The notes beneath the pieces were generated by a model, which was not told the DNA's origin, searched no databases, and saw nothing but the letters and a program-made list of their open reading frames with translations. From positions 1,364,001 to 1,428,000 of the forward strand of contig NZ_JBFUPK010000001.1 in the NCBI RefSeq assembly GCF_041355105.1: DNA of 64,000 nt, read 5' to 3'. Position 1 is the first letter of the stretch. Each line of letters opens with the position of its first letter. The translations under genes and the position numbers were made by a program. Origin of the DNA: Terriglobus sp. RCC_193 (GTDB taxonomy: Bacteria; Acidobacteriota; Terriglobia; Terriglobales; Acidobacteriaceae). Positions 55,545 through 64,000 of this stretch are shown in pieces.

Positions 55545-56095
55545 AATTTCGGCAGCACGATTCCCTGCTGCCCTTGGTACTTTCCGGAACGGTCCGCATA
55601 GCTGGTTTCGCATACCTCGTCTGACTGGAAGAAGAGGATCTGGCAGAGGCCTTCATTCGCGTAGACCTTTGCCGGCAGCGGCGTGGTATTGGAGATTTCG
55701 AGGGTAACGTAGCCCTCCCATTCCGGTTCAAACGGCGTGACGTTCACGATGATGCCGCAGCGCGCGTATGTGGATTTGCCAACGCAGATCGTGAGGACAT
55801 CGCGGGGGATGCGGAAGTATTCGATGGACCGGGCAAGCGCAAAAGAATTGGGCGGAACGATAACGCTCTCTGCTTCCACCGTGACGAAAGAGCGCTCATC
55901 GAAGGCCTTGGGGTCAATGATGGCGCTGTTCACGTTGGTGAAGATTTTGAACTCGTCGGACACTCGCAGATCATAGCCATAAGACGAAAGCCCATAGGAG
56001 ATGCAGCCCTGGCTCACCTGCTTCTCGCTGAAGGGCTCGATCATGCCATGCTTCGTTGCCTGCTCCCGGATCCACTTATCGCTCTTGATCGACAT
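55541..56095 (-). CDS. dcd: dCTP deaminase
   Basis: Deaminates dCTP to dUTP (or makes dUMP if bifunctional), cytosolic trimer; 184 aa, family length. [49 protein letters not shown], the catalytic block [20 protein letters not shown] with Arg and Glu, and [14 protein letters not shown] are present. The ATG at 56095 has AGGAG 5 nt before. Translationally coupled to the LuxR-type gene. Confidence 0.95.
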   Translation of the reverse strand: MSIKSDKWIREQATKHGMIEPFSEKQVSQGCISYGLSSYGYDLRVSDEFKIFTNVNSAIIDPKAFDERSFVTVEAESVIVPPNSFALARSIEYFRIPRDVLTICVGKSTYARCGIIVNVTPFEPEWEGYVTLEISNTTPLPAKVYANEGLCQILFFQSDEVCETSYADRSGKYQGQQGIVLPKL

Positions 56096-56286
56096 TGCAC
56101 TCCTGCTGCGAGGGTACGCTGCGCGTAACTCTGCTATTTGTGTCATCTTACGACAATTGGACGCTTTGATCTTTTTTGTCGACCAATGATTCAGGAGAAT
56201 GTTGACAGGTGTCCGTGGCGTTCCTAACATCATGACAATGCGCCCGTTGCCCATGGCCGCTCCGACACTGGAAGGAAAATAAATCC

Positions 56287-56580
56287 GTGATCAAGCAGGA
56301 CCTGATTCAGCGAGTCGTGGACCGTACTGGTCTGCCGAGAACACGTGCCGAGCAGGCCGTGGAAGACATTTTGAAGGGCGTGAAAAAGGCGCTTACCGCA
56401 GGAGACCGCATTGAGCTGCGCGGCTTCGGCGTCTTCACGGTGAAACCACGGAAGACCGGCATTGGTCGTAATCCACGCACCGGAACCGAAGTGGATATTG
56501 AGCCCGGACGCGCCGTGCGCTTCAAGCCTGGCAAGGACCTGCAGGAATTGGATAAGCCACTGGCGAGCAAGGCCGAATAG
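56287..56580 (+). CDS. HU/IHF-family DNA-binding protein
   Basis: 97 aa nucleoid protein. [20 protein letters not shown] begins the helical dimerisation part, and [20 protein letters not shown] with [20 protein letters not shown] is the DNA-bending arm signature. The start is GTG at 56287 after GGAAGG. HU and IHF cannot be separated by sequence here. Divergent from dcd. Confidence 0.93.
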   Translation: MIKQDLIQRVVDRTGLPRTRAEQAVEDILKGVKKALTAGDRIELRGFGVFTVKPRKTGIGRNPRTGTEVDIEPGRAVRFKPGKDLQELDKPLASKAE

Positions 56581-56587
56581 CTCCCCT

Positions 56588-59068
56588 TCACATCAAGCTA
56601 ATCGCATCGACATCCACAATGATGGCGTTGCGCGGGATACCCTTGCGTTCCGCGTGACGCAACATATTGCGTAGACCTGCCTGCAGGTCGCTGCGCTTTT
56701 GCGCCTTCAGCAGCAGATGGTAACGGTAGATCCGCTTCAGGCGTGAAACCGGCGCTGCCGCAGGGCCAAGCATACGTACGCCCGGCACGGATGCCGTATG
56801 GAACCAGCGGCCCAGTTCCCCACTCCACCGCATGGCTTCGCCCATGTCCTGCGACTGGATCAGCACGTTGGTCAACACGCCGAAGGGTGGGTAGAAGAAC
56901 GGGCGGCGGAACTGCATTTCGCGGCGCACGAAGCCTTCATAGTCGTGGGCGGCGGCGCAACGGACAGCGTAGTGATCCACGTGGTAGCTCTGCACCAGGA
57001 CGCGGCCTGGTTTTTCGCCTCGACCGGCGCGTCCGCTGACCTGCGTGAGCAACTGGAAGACACGTTCTGCTGCGCGGAAGTCCGGCATGCCGAGCGCGTG
57101 GTCGCAGCCGACGACGCCGACCGTGGTGACGCCGTGAATGTCGTGCCCCTTGGCGATCATCTGGGTGCCGACGAGGAGATTGATCTCGCCGGAGTGGAGG
57201 CGCTGGAGGAGGCGCTCCATGTCGCCGCGTCCGCGCACCGTGTCGCGGTCCATGCGGCCGATGCGTGCGGAGGGAAAGATTTCCTGCAGGCGTTCTTCGC
57301 CCTGCTGCGACCCTGCGCCCATGTAGTAGAGGTGTTCGCTGGAGCACTTGGGGCAGGTCTTCGGCACGTTGCGACGGTAGCCGCAGTAGTGGCATTCGAG
57401 GCGTTCACCCGGTTCTGCGTGCAGGTCGCTGCCATGCACCGGCTTGTGAAACGTCATGGCGATGGCGCAGTTTTCGCACTCGATCTTTTCGCCGCAGGAA
57501 CGGCAGAGGACCACGTAACTGTAGCCTCGGCGATTGAGCAGGATGATGGCCTGTTCGCCACGGTCGAGCGTGGCCTGTGTCTCTTCGATGAGGCGGCGGC
57601 TGAAGAGATGTTCCGCTCCGGTTTGCTGGAACTCCGCGCGCATGTCGACGAGTTCGACCTCTGGCAAGGGGCGGTTAGCTACGCGCTGCTCCATCTTCAG
57701 CAGGGTGTAACGGCCTGTCTGCGCGTTGTTCCAGCTTTCGAGTGAGGGTGTTGCTGAGCCGAGAATGACGGGGATGTCGAGCAGCTTGGCGCGCATCACG
57801 GCGACGTCGCGACCGTGATAGCGCGGTGTTTCTTCCTGCTTGTAGCTGGAGTCGTGCTCTTCGTCGACGATGATGACGCCGAGCGATGGCACAGGCGCAA
57901 AGACTGCCGACCGCGTGCCGACAACGACGCGCGCCTGGCCACGGCGGATGCGGTGCCACTGTTCGGCGCGCTCGTCCGGTGAAAGCTGCGAGTGCAGCAG
58001 GGCCACTTCATCGCCGAAGGCTGCGTACATTTGCCCGGCCATCGCAGGCGTGAGTCCAATTTCAGGCACCAGCAATAATGCGGCTTTGCCAGCGGCAAGG
58101 ACTCGTTGCATGGCTGCGAAATACACCGCTGTTTTGCCGCTGCCGGTAACGCCGTAGAGCAGATGTGGCTTGAAGCTGGATTCCACCAGCGATGCTGCGA
58201 TGGAGGCGAGGGCTTCCATCTGCGTTTCATTCAATGCATGTTCGTGCGCGTGTTTCTTGCCTTCTGCGTGCACGCCGCCGAGATGGAATGCGAGTGGTGC
58301 GTCTTCAACGATGACCAGGCCACGGCGTACGAGCGTGGTCAGCGTGGAATCCGGCACGGGAAGATCGCGCAGGTGGCGCACCGGCATACGTCCGCCCACG
58401 GCTGTGAGTTCCGCGAGGATGCGCATCTGGTTGTCGTTCAGTTTGGGCAGGCGCACGTCTTCCACCAACACGGCAACGCGTTCGGTGCGGCGCGCGTCAC
58501 GCTCGTCCGCCTCAACTTCGCGGGTGAGCCAGCGTTTGCGCACCATGCCTTCCAGCAGAGCTTTCCCTGCTCCTGTGGCGGAGCGCAGTTGAGCTAGTTT
58601 CAGTGCATTGCCGCTTTCCAGCGCGTTCAGCACGGCGTATTCGCGGTTTTGCTCTTCGGGCGAGAGTTTTGAGCGGCGCGATGAACCCTTTTCTGCGCCC
58701 TCATACAAAACCCGGCGGCCCTGTTCCGCAATCCGATAGAGAAACACGCGACGGATTTCCGCGGTGAGCGGCAACATGCCGCGCAGGACCTCGCCCAGCG
58801 GCGCCACGTAATACTGCGCGATCCACTCCGCGAGGCGCAGGAGCTCTTCCGGCAGGAGTGAGGCGTCGTCCAGCACCTGCTGCACCGGTTTCACCTCAAA
58901 TTCGCCCTCCGGTTCCCGCGAATGCACGCGCAGGATCACGCCCATCAGCCGTTGTCCGCTGAAGGGTACGAGCACACGCGCGCCGATGGCGGGCGCCTCG
59001 CCGTCGACCCGATATGTAAAAGATCGGTCTAACGGAACAGGCAAGGCGACGTCTACAAAGAAAGACAC
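56588..59068 (-). CDS. priA: Primosomal replication-restart helicase
   Basis: 3'-5' helicase that reloads the replisome at stalled forks; 826 aa. N-terminal 3' DNA-binding domain (SFFVDVALPVPLDRSFTYRV), Walker A GVTGSGKTAVYF, DEEH box VIIVDEEHDSSYKQEE, the zinc cysteines CRSCGEKIECENC and CHYCG...CPKC (with an unusually long linker, FHKPVHGSDLHAEPGERLEC), then motif V/VI GTQMIAKGHD and TQVSGRAGRG. The start is taken as GTG at 59068; no ATG fits. It lies only 12 bp from the divergent KTSC-like gene. Confidence 0.93.
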   Translation of the reverse strand: MSFFVDVALPVPLDRSFTYRVDGEAPAIGARVLVPFSGQRLMGVILRVHSREPEGEFEVKPVQQVLDDASLLPEELLRLAEWIAQYYVAPLGEVLRGMLPLTAEIRRVFLYRIAEQGRRVLYEGAEKGSSRRSKLSPEEQNREYAVLNALESGNALKLAQLRSATGAGKALLEGMVRKRWLTREVEADERDARRTERVAVLVEDVRLPKLNDNQMRILAELTAVGGRMPVRHLRDLPVPDSTLTTLVRRGLVIVEDAPLAFHLGGVHAEGKKHAHEHALNETQMEALASIAASLVESSFKPHLLYGVTGSGKTAVYFAAMQRVLAAGKAALLLVPEIGLTPAMAGQMYAAFGDEVALLHSQLSPDERAEQWHRIRRGQARVVVGTRSAVFAPVPSLGVIIVDEEHDSSYKQEETPRYHGRDVAVMRAKLLDIPVILGSATPSLESWNNAQTGRYTLLKMEQRVANRPLPEVELVDMRAEFQQTGAEHLFSRRLIEETQATLDRGEQAIILLNRRGYSYVVLCRSCGEKIECENCAIAMTFHKPVHGSDLHAEPGERLECHYCGYRRNVPKTCPKCSSEHLYYMGAGSQQGEERLQEIFPSARIGRMDRDTVRGRGDMERLLQRLHSGEINLLVGTQMIAKGHDIHGVTTVGVVGCDHALGMPDFRAAERVFQLLTQVSGRAGRGEKPGRVLVQSYHVDHYAVRCAAAHDYEGFVRREMQFRRPFFYPPFGVLTNVLIQSQDMGEAMRWSGELGRWFHTASVPGVRMLGPAAAPVSRLKRIYRYHLLLKAQKRSDLQAGLRNMLRHAERKGIPRNAIIVDVDAISLM

Positions 59069-59080
59069 ATCTTCTAGTGT

Positions 59081-59416
59081 ATGAGCCAACCAAAGTTTCA
59101 GCCGTACCGAAAGGTACGTGGCGCCAGTGGCGTTGTGGCGTACGCAATTGTGGACGACGCGATGCACATCCAGTTTCAGAACGGCGACGTGTACGTGTAC
59201 ACGCCCGCTGCCACCGGTCGCCTGCATTTAAAGGTGATGAGGCAGCTTGCGCGCGCAGGGGCAGGGTTGAGCACGTACATCAGCCGCCAGATTCGAGACC
59301 GGTATTCCTTGAAGTACAAACGCGAGGTGCTGGAGGAATCTGAGGACGCGGCTCCTGCAGCAGCGCAGGCAGCAACCGTCAAACGCCGGAAGGTGGCACC
59401 ATCTCCATCTTCATGA
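59081..59416 (+). CDS. KTSC-domain-like small protein
   Basis: 111 aa. The core (SGVVAYAIVDDAMHIQFQNG, DVYVYTPAATGRLHLKVMRQ, AGLSTYISRQIRDRY) matches the KTSC domain found beside RNA- and DNA-processing genes. A low-complexity Ala/Lys/Ser tail follows. Role unknown. The ATG is 12 bp from the divergent priA start, so both promoters must overlap the partner's coding region. It overlaps the convergent GNAT gene by 38 bp. Confidence 0.75.
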   Translation: MSQPKFQPYRKVRGASGVVAYAIVDDAMHIQFQNGDVYVYTPAATGRLHLKVMRQLARAGAGLSTYISRQIRDRYSLKYKREVLEESEDAAPAAAQAATVKRRKVAPSPSS

Positions 59417-59870
59417 AGACGTCCGCGCGGTCGTATTTCATCTCTGGAAGTTCGGAGGGAGGGACATGATGAAAGCCCACAGCTTCATACAAGTGCACGG
59501 CGTTCTGAAGTTTCTTGCTGCTGCCGAGAAACACCGTGTGCGCGCCCAGAGAGCGTGCCTGATCGATCATGTAAAGCAGTAGTTTTCTTCCGATGCCCTG
59601 CCCACGCACCGTGCTGTCCACAGCCATCTTTGAGAGTTCGTAGATGCCCTCGGCATAGCGAACCCACGCGGCTGTTCCGACAATACGCCCGTCCATTTCT
59701 GCCACATACACCTGGCCTCCGGTTGCGAGGATCGTGGTGTGTGGATCGTTGAGCGTGGTGCGGTCCTTCTCTTCCAGGCGAAATAGTTTCGTGATCCATG
59801 CCTCGTTCAAAGTACGAAATGCATCGGCATCCGCCTGAGATTGCATGGGGCGCATGGTTAGCTCCGTCAT
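59379..59870 (-). CDS. GNAT-family N-acetyltransferase
   Basis: 163 aa. MRPMQSQADADAFRTLNEAW, the beta4 strand IYELSKMAVDSTVRGQGIGR with the acetyl-CoA loop, and SSKKLQNAVHLYEAVGFHHV are family features. Substrate unknown. The ATG at 59870 is preceded by GGGAGAAGCA; longer starts lack a site. Divergent from the LysR gene at 59955, a possible regulator of it. Confidence 0.88.
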   Translation of the reverse strand: MTELTMRPMQSQADADAFRTLNEAWITKLFRLEEKDRTTLNDPHTTILATGGQVYVAEMDGRIVGTAAWVRYAEGIYELSKMAVDSTVRGQGIGRKLLLYMIDQARSLGAHTVFLGSSKKLQNAVHLYEAVGFHHVPPSELPEMKYDRADVFMKMEMVPPSGV

Positions 59871-59954
59871 TGCTTCTTCTCCCACACCTCCACCGTAATC
59901 ATGTCGATCAGGCATGTCCAATTGCATAATCAGCGTGATTGATAAGCTGGATGC

Positions 59955-60857
59955 ATGGATTCCGATCTGGAGCTGAAACACCTGCGGTCGTTCGTTGCGG
60001 TTGCGGAGGAGTTACATTTTGGCCGTGCGGCCCAAAAGCTCTACCTGGCGCAGCCGGCGCTTTCACAGCAGATCCGGCGCATGGAAGAGATCGTTGGATC
60101 GCCTCTGTTTACGCGCACTTCGCGCTCTGTTGCTTTGACTTCCGCCGGTAAGGTTCTGCTGGAGCGTGCGCACCGCACCCTGCGCAATGTACGACTTGAC
60201 CTGGAAGAGACGCGCAGCATTGCTCGCGGTGAAAGCGGAAGACTGAATGTTGGGTTCGTTGGTTCCAGCATGTTGGCGACGCTGCCCGCCGTGTTTCGAC
60301 AATATCGCTCTGCCTTTCCCCGCGTGCAGATTCACCTGCATGAATCCTTCACATCGCGCGTGGTGAGCGGACTGCTGGACGGCACGCTGGATGCCGGCAT
60401 TCTGCGCGACAGCGATCCGCAGCCGGATCTGGAAGTTGAAACGCTGTTCACGGAGCGCTATCTTGCCGTGCTTCCGAGTCAACATCCACGCGCGAATCAG
60501 CAGACAATCCATGCGTCCGTACTGCGCGATGAGCCTTTCGTGTTTTACTCGCGTGTGGCGGGCAGCGTTGCTTTCGATAAGCCGCTGTCACTTTGTGGTG
60601 GTGCGGGGTTTCGTCCGCGCGTGGTGCAGGAGGCTTCACACTGGCTCAGCATTGTGCGGCTGGTGGCAGCAGGCTTCGGTGTCTCCATTGCACCGGCGTG
60701 CGTTGCAACCATTGCAGAGAAAGGCGTGGTGTATGTTCCGCTGCGCGGCGCCACAGAGGTCAGCCATGTGGAACTGGCTTTCCGCAGGGGTGAACAGCGG
60801 CCCATTGTGCAGGGTTTTGCACGCATGGCTCGCACCATTGGCAGAACCAGGCCCTAG
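59955..60857 (+). CDS. LysR-family transcriptional regulator
   Basis: 300 aa. N-terminal HTH (FVAVAEELHFGRAAQKLYLA QPALSQQIRRME) and effector domain (about 90-290; GFVGSSMLATLPAVFRQYRS, LDAGILRDSDPQPDLEVETL). The pattern resembles the BenM/CatM-like group. The 84-bp divergent region with the GNAT gene is the likely target. Convergent with the TonB receptor (4-bp overlap). Confidence 0.93.
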   Translation: MDSDLELKHLRSFVAVAEELHFGRAAQKLYLAQPALSQQIRRMEEIVGSPLFTRTSRSVALTSAGKVLLERAHRTLRNVRLDLEETRSIARGESGRLNVGFVGSSMLATLPAVFRQYRSAFPRVQIHLHESFTSRVVSGLLDGTLDAGILRDSDPQPDLEVETLFTERYLAVLPSQHPRANQQTIHASVLRDEPFVFYSRVAGSVAFDKPLSLCGGAGFRPRVVQEASHWLSIVRLVAAGFGVSIAPACVATIAEKGVVYVPLRGATEVSHVELAFRRGEQRPIVQGFARMARTIGRTRP

Positions 60858-63418
60858 AAAGAAAACTGAAGGCTTCCCTGCAAAGTTCTTGGCGGAACGA
60901 AATGCGTTCCGCTGAAGGTGGAGAGGAAGTTGTACAGGGCAACCCTGTTGGTCACATTCAATACGGCTACGCGCGCTCCTACTGTCATATGTTCGAAGCG
61001 GAAGAGACGGTCGTCGCCTGCGGTGAGATCGAACAGCGTTCGCGGCGTGACGCGTACGGGATTTCTGTCGTCATCTTCCGTGCCATAGGCCGGGATGCGG
61101 ATGCGTGTTGCGCCAAAGGCTGAGGCGCTGCACTCGCGTATGGCTCGCGTTGGTGTGGCGTAATCGTTGCCGCAGTGCAGGCCCATCTGCGATTGCTCGT
61201 CCGCTGTGAGCTGGAGGGCGTCCAGATACGTGGGAACTGTACTCGGCAGCGCGAGACCACTGTTGTAACGCCATGTGCCAGAGACGTAAGGTTTGTGCGA
61301 TCCGATCAGGCGAGTGGGAAGCTCATAGCGTATGTCCGTGGTTTGTTCGAACTCTTCGCCGTGGTCGATGCGAAAGACCGGAGCTGACGGCACGCTGTTG
61401 AAGATAAGACCGCCCGTCTGCGGTGTGAAGAACCGTGAGCGGACATGGCCCATGACGCTGAATACGGTGAGGCCGTGCCAGTCGTGCAGATTGACGCTGA
61501 GGGCAAGTCCGTCGATCTTCGATTTGCGCCACGCTACGCTGAACGTGATGGGCGTATTGAAGAGCGTGTCAAAGTCGAAGTCGTTACGCGTGAACTTCCA
61601 GTAGTAGTCGGCGTTGACGCTGAGATGATTGCCGAATGCCTGCTCGAAGCCGGTGTTGAACTGGTTGCGTGTTGCGGGACGGACCGGCTCAGAACGGTAG
61701 CTGGCGAATGGATTGGTGCCGGTGCCGTTTGCAGAGCTTTCGTTGGCGAAGATGAGGTTCTCGTTGTACGGCGTTTCATAGAGTCGCGCATACGAGCCGC
61801 GCAATACCGTATGCGTCCACGGCGCGCGCCAACTCATTGCGAAGCGTGGCTGCACCTGGCGGCCACGGCTCAGACCGTTGTAGATGTCGTAGCGAAGACC
61901 GGGGCTCAGCACCCAGTTGCCCAGTTTGATTTCGTCCTGCGCGTAGAACGCGGATTGCACCACATCGACTGACTGGTTGAAACGGAAGAGCGAGCCGCCC
62001 CGCGTGAGGTCGTAGGGCAGGAGGTTGGGCAGGAAGTCTGGGTTGATGCTGTATCCGGCGGTTGCGCATCCGCTGGTGGAAGTAACACCCTGTGCGGCCA
62101 CAGGATCGCCCGCGGCATCGACGCAGAGCGCGTTGTAAAGCGGATCGGTAAGAGCGACGGCAAAGCGCTCATGCAGCAGTGTGTGCCAATAGGTGCCGCC
62201 GATCTTGGCTGTGTGCGGGCCGTGGATGTATTCGCCTTCCAGACGAAAGCCGGTGTTGGTGAGTGTTCGATTCTGCGCGAGTGTTGCAGTGGCGTCGGCG
62301 AGATGATTTTCCGTGGGAAAGTATTGCGCTTCATCATGACGGTAGAAGGGTGTGAAGCTGGTCAGAAGGTGAGGCGTAAAGATGTGCGTCCAGCCCAGGG
62401 CGATGTTTGCATTGCGGATCTGGCTGCGCTGGTCCTGCCCTGTCGCAGCGGTGTCGTAGCTGTTGGGTGTTTGAAACCAGGAGCGTCCTGCCCCCAGATT
62501 CAGATGAAGCTGGTTCGCTGCGTTTGGTTGGAAATCCAGCCGATTGAATGCACCCTGACCATTGCCGTTTGCGTGCATGGGGACGAATTCCGGCGTGTCG
62601 AGAAAACGCTCGGAGCCGTTGGCGCCGATTGCCAGAAACTCGCCCCAGCGTTGGCCGCCTGTGCCGAGAGCCAGATTCTGTGACCAGGTACCGAAACTGC
62701 CATAGCTGCTGGAGAACGTACCGAAGGGCTTGTGGGCAAGACCCGACTTTGTGTTCACGGTGATGACGAGGCTGGTCTTGTCGCCAAATTCTGCGGGAGG
62801 CGCACCGGTCGTAGCGGTGAGCGTGTGAATGATATTCGGGTCGATCTGGTTGGAGAAGACCTTGGCCTGCTGGTCCGTGATGGGCTGGCCGTCGAGCGAG
62901 ATGGAAGTGTCGGCGTGCTCGCCGAGAGGATGGGCAAAGCCATTGGCATCTGCAGCCACACCCGGTGTGGTGCGCGTCAGGATGTCTGTAAATCCCGTGG
63001 AGGCGTTGAAGACAGGCACAGCCGCAAGCTGCTTCGCGTTCAGAGTGTGTTGCGCTGTCGGGCTGTTGGCAAGTGGCAGCGACTCGTCTGCGGAAACTGT
63101 CACCTCTGCCTGCGTAACAGGTTGCAGCCGCAGCGCAATCTCGCTTTCGCCTCGCTGCAAGGCGTAGCGCCGGGAGGCAAAACCGTTTGCCGTGATGCGC
63201 AGCGTACAGGTTGCTTCCGTGGCGGTGAAACGAGCGATTCCCTCCGCATCCACTGGCAATGTTCGATCCGCGCTTCCATTGCAGTGGAGCAGCACGGTAG
63301 CGTGGGGCAAAGCTGCGCCTGCGAGGTCCTGCACATGGACCACCGTGGCATTCTGCGCAACAGCAGTCAGCGAAAAAGCAACAGAAACAATAGCAAGAAG
63401 ACTTCGAGGGCGTCGCAT
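60854..63418 (-). CDS. TonB-dependent receptor with carboxypeptidase-regulatory-like N-terminal domain
   Basis: 854 aa outer-membrane receptor. Signal peptide (MRRPRSLLAIVSVAFSLTAV), an N-terminal Ig-like domain (about 25-105; VVHVQDLAGAALPHATVLLH), a plug domain (about 120-235; LTRTTPGVAADANGFAHPLG, SISLDGQPITDQQ) and a beta-barrel ending in a C-terminal Phe (TLQGSLQFSF). Two DtxR/IdeR-like boxes directly upstream suggest iron- or manganese-controlled uptake of a metal chelate; the ligand cannot be read. Confidence 0.92.
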   Translation of the reverse strand: MRRPRSLLAIVSVAFSLTAVAQNATVVHVQDLAGAALPHATVLLHCNGSADRTLPVDAEGIARFTATEATCTLRITANGFASRRYALQRGESEIALRLQPVTQAEVTVSADESLPLANSPTAQHTLNAKQLAAVPVFNASTGFTDILTRTTPGVAADANGFAHPLGEHADTSISLDGQPITDQQAKVFSNQIDPNIIHTLTATTGAPPAEFGDKTSLVITVNTKSGLAHKPFGTFSSSYGSFGTWSQNLALGTGGQRWGEFLAIGANGSERFLDTPEFVPMHANGNGQGAFNRLDFQPNAANQLHLNLGAGRSWFQTPNSYDTAATGQDQRSQIRNANIALGWTHIFTPHLLTSFTPFYRHDEAQYFPTENHLADATATLAQNRTLTNTGFRLEGEYIHGPHTAKIGGTYWHTLLHERFAVALTDPLYNALCVDAAGDPVAAQGVTSTSGCATAGYSINPDFLPNLLPYDLTRGGSLFRFNQSVDVVQSAFYAQDEIKLGNWVLSPGLRYDIYNGLSRGRQVQPRFAMSWRAPWTHTVLRGSYARLYETPYNENLIFANESSANGTGTNPFASYRSEPVRPATRNQFNTGFEQAFGNHLSVNADYYWKFTRNDFDFDTLFNTPITFSVAWRKSKIDGLALSVNLHDWHGLTVFSVMGHVRSRFFTPQTGGLIFNSVPSAPVFRIDHGEEFEQTTDIRYELPTRLIGSHKPYVSGTWRYNSGLALPSTVPTYLDALQLTADEQSQMGLHCGNDYATPTRAIRECSASAFGATRIRIPAYGTEDDDRNPVRVTPRTLFDLTAGDDRLFRFEHMTVGARVAVLNVTNRVALYNFLSTFSGTHFVPPRTLQGSLQFSF

Positions 63419-63420
63419 GA

Positions 63421-63456
63421 TTTAGGTTCACCTAAAGATATTTAGGTTAGCCTAAA
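63421..63456 (-). promoter_or_regulatory. Two DtxR/IdeR-like metal-regulator boxes
   Basis: TTTAGGTTCACCTAAA (63421-63436) and TTTAGGTTAGCCTAAA (63441-63456) have centres 20 bp apart. The second contains the TTAGG-TTAGCCTAA core of DtxR/IdeR/MntR operators. The first stands 3 nt before the TonB-receptor ATG and covers its only plausible ribosome site (AGGTGA). Confidence 0.72.
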
Positions 63457-63532
63457 TCATAGACGGGGTGAGCGCCACTGCTTTTGCTTCCGAGGAAGCA
63501 AAAGTTCGCAGCTAAAGCATGTTTTCCGGGGG

Positions 63533-64000
63533 TTAGCTGCGGGCTGGTGGCTTCAGGCCGAGTTCCACCATGACGCGTTGGAGATCCTTCCATGCCTCGC
63601 CTTTCTGGCGTGGGTCGCGCAGAAGGAAGGCAGGATGGTAGGTGACAGCGCATTTGGCTCCGCGCACGTCATGCCACTGGCCCCGCAGATTGGCGAGGGA
63701 TTGCTTTACACCGAGCAGGTAGGTTGCCGCCGTGGCACCGAGTGCCACGATGACCTTTGGCTGCACGATGTCCACCTGTTGCAGAAGGAAGGGTGAGCAG
63801 GTGTTGGCTTCTTTCGGTTCTGGTGTGCGGTTCTGCGGTGGACGGCACTTGACCACGTTGGCAATGTAGACCTGTTCGCGCTTGAGGCCCATAGCGGTAA
63901 TCATGTTGTTGAGCAACTGCCCTGCCTTGCCTACGAAGGGGATACCGCTGGCGTCCTCGTCGGCTCCGGGGCCTTCGCCGACGAACATAAGTTCGGCGTT
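63533..64000 (-). CDS. Uracil-DNA glycosylase, type 4/5 family (5' end outside window)
   Basis: Removes uracil from DNA; 155 codons and the stop are present, the N-terminus lies beyond base 64000. FVGEGPGADEDASGIPFVGK is the motif 1 region, NVVKCRPPQNRTPEPKEANT carries Cys residues of the 4Fe-4S site, and TYHPAFLLRDP is motif 3. The Asp in GEGPGADED and the cluster cysteines favour the thermostable family-4 type. Confidence 0.9.
   Translation of the reverse strand, partial: NAELMFVGEGPGADEDASGIPFVGKAGQLLNNMITAMGLKREQVYIANVVKCRPPQNRTPEPKEANTCSPFLLQQVDIVQPKVIVALGATAATYLLGVKQSLANLRGQWHDVRGAKCAVTYHPAFLLRDPRQKGEAWKDLQRVMVELGLKPPARS

Overview
The window looks like chromosome of a soil acidobacterium of the Acidobacteriaceae (Terriglobus, Granulicella, Edaphobacter and relatives). 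This is judged from a TIGR03435-family protein, a TonB-dependent receptor with a carboxypeptidase-like N-terminal domain, a BBP2-type porin, an M28/PSMA-like peptidase and the overall base composition. No 16S rRNA gene is present, so genus is not decided.

Left arm (1-12.99 kb). A tripartite RND efflux operon (mdtA-mdtB-mdtC, minus strand, mdtC cut by the window edge) is divergent from an OmpR-family response regulator and its CpxA/BaeS-like histidine kinase. Tandem 10-bp GGTAACGAT-like repeats lie in the divergent promoter and recur at two sites upstream of a small exported protein, so a local regulon can be read from the DNA. A zinc-ribbon protein, a LysR regulator, an excisionase-like protein and a tyrosine recombinase follow. 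The recombinase gene ends 74 bp from the 3' end of an initiator tRNA gene, a typical integration site, so this arm, or a 3.4-kb part of it, is probably an integrated element.

Centre (13-41 kb). Housekeeping and metabolic genes: an exported formamidase-like protein, thiE, a porin, a MarR-GNAT fusion, pepP-accB-accC, phosphoesterase, fatty acyl-CoA ligase and gltB. Then comes a complete-looking arginine cluster, argR-argC-argB-argD-argF-argG-argH-argA-like, with mostly overlapping genes and a tandem ARG-box operator over the argR promoter. An ABC ATPase, an FAD oxidoreductase and a Cu/Zn superoxide dismutase follow.

Right arm (41-64 kb). An M28 peptidase, an ankyrin protein, a Tat-exported phosphoesterase, an HtrA-like protease and a 429-residue protein with the signature blocks of the ExoY/edema-factor/CyaA toxin adenylyl cyclase family. 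Then TIGR03435, an M1-type peptidase, a DedA-rhodanese fusion, a SYLF protein, dcd coupled to an atypical LuxR-type regulator, an HU-like protein, priA, a KTSC-like protein, GNAT, LysR, a TonB receptor behind two DtxR/IdeR-like boxes, and a truncated type-4/5 uracil-DNA glycosylase.

The intergenic spaces carry at least three families of dispersed structured repeats. The observations I rate most worth checking are the ExoY-like cyclase homologue with an altered ribose-binding position, the tandem-repeat operator set around the efflux pump, the 127-residue Ser/Thr/Gly insert in MdtB, and the AAAATCGTC repeat family. All motif comparisons are from memory of the families; no database search was run.
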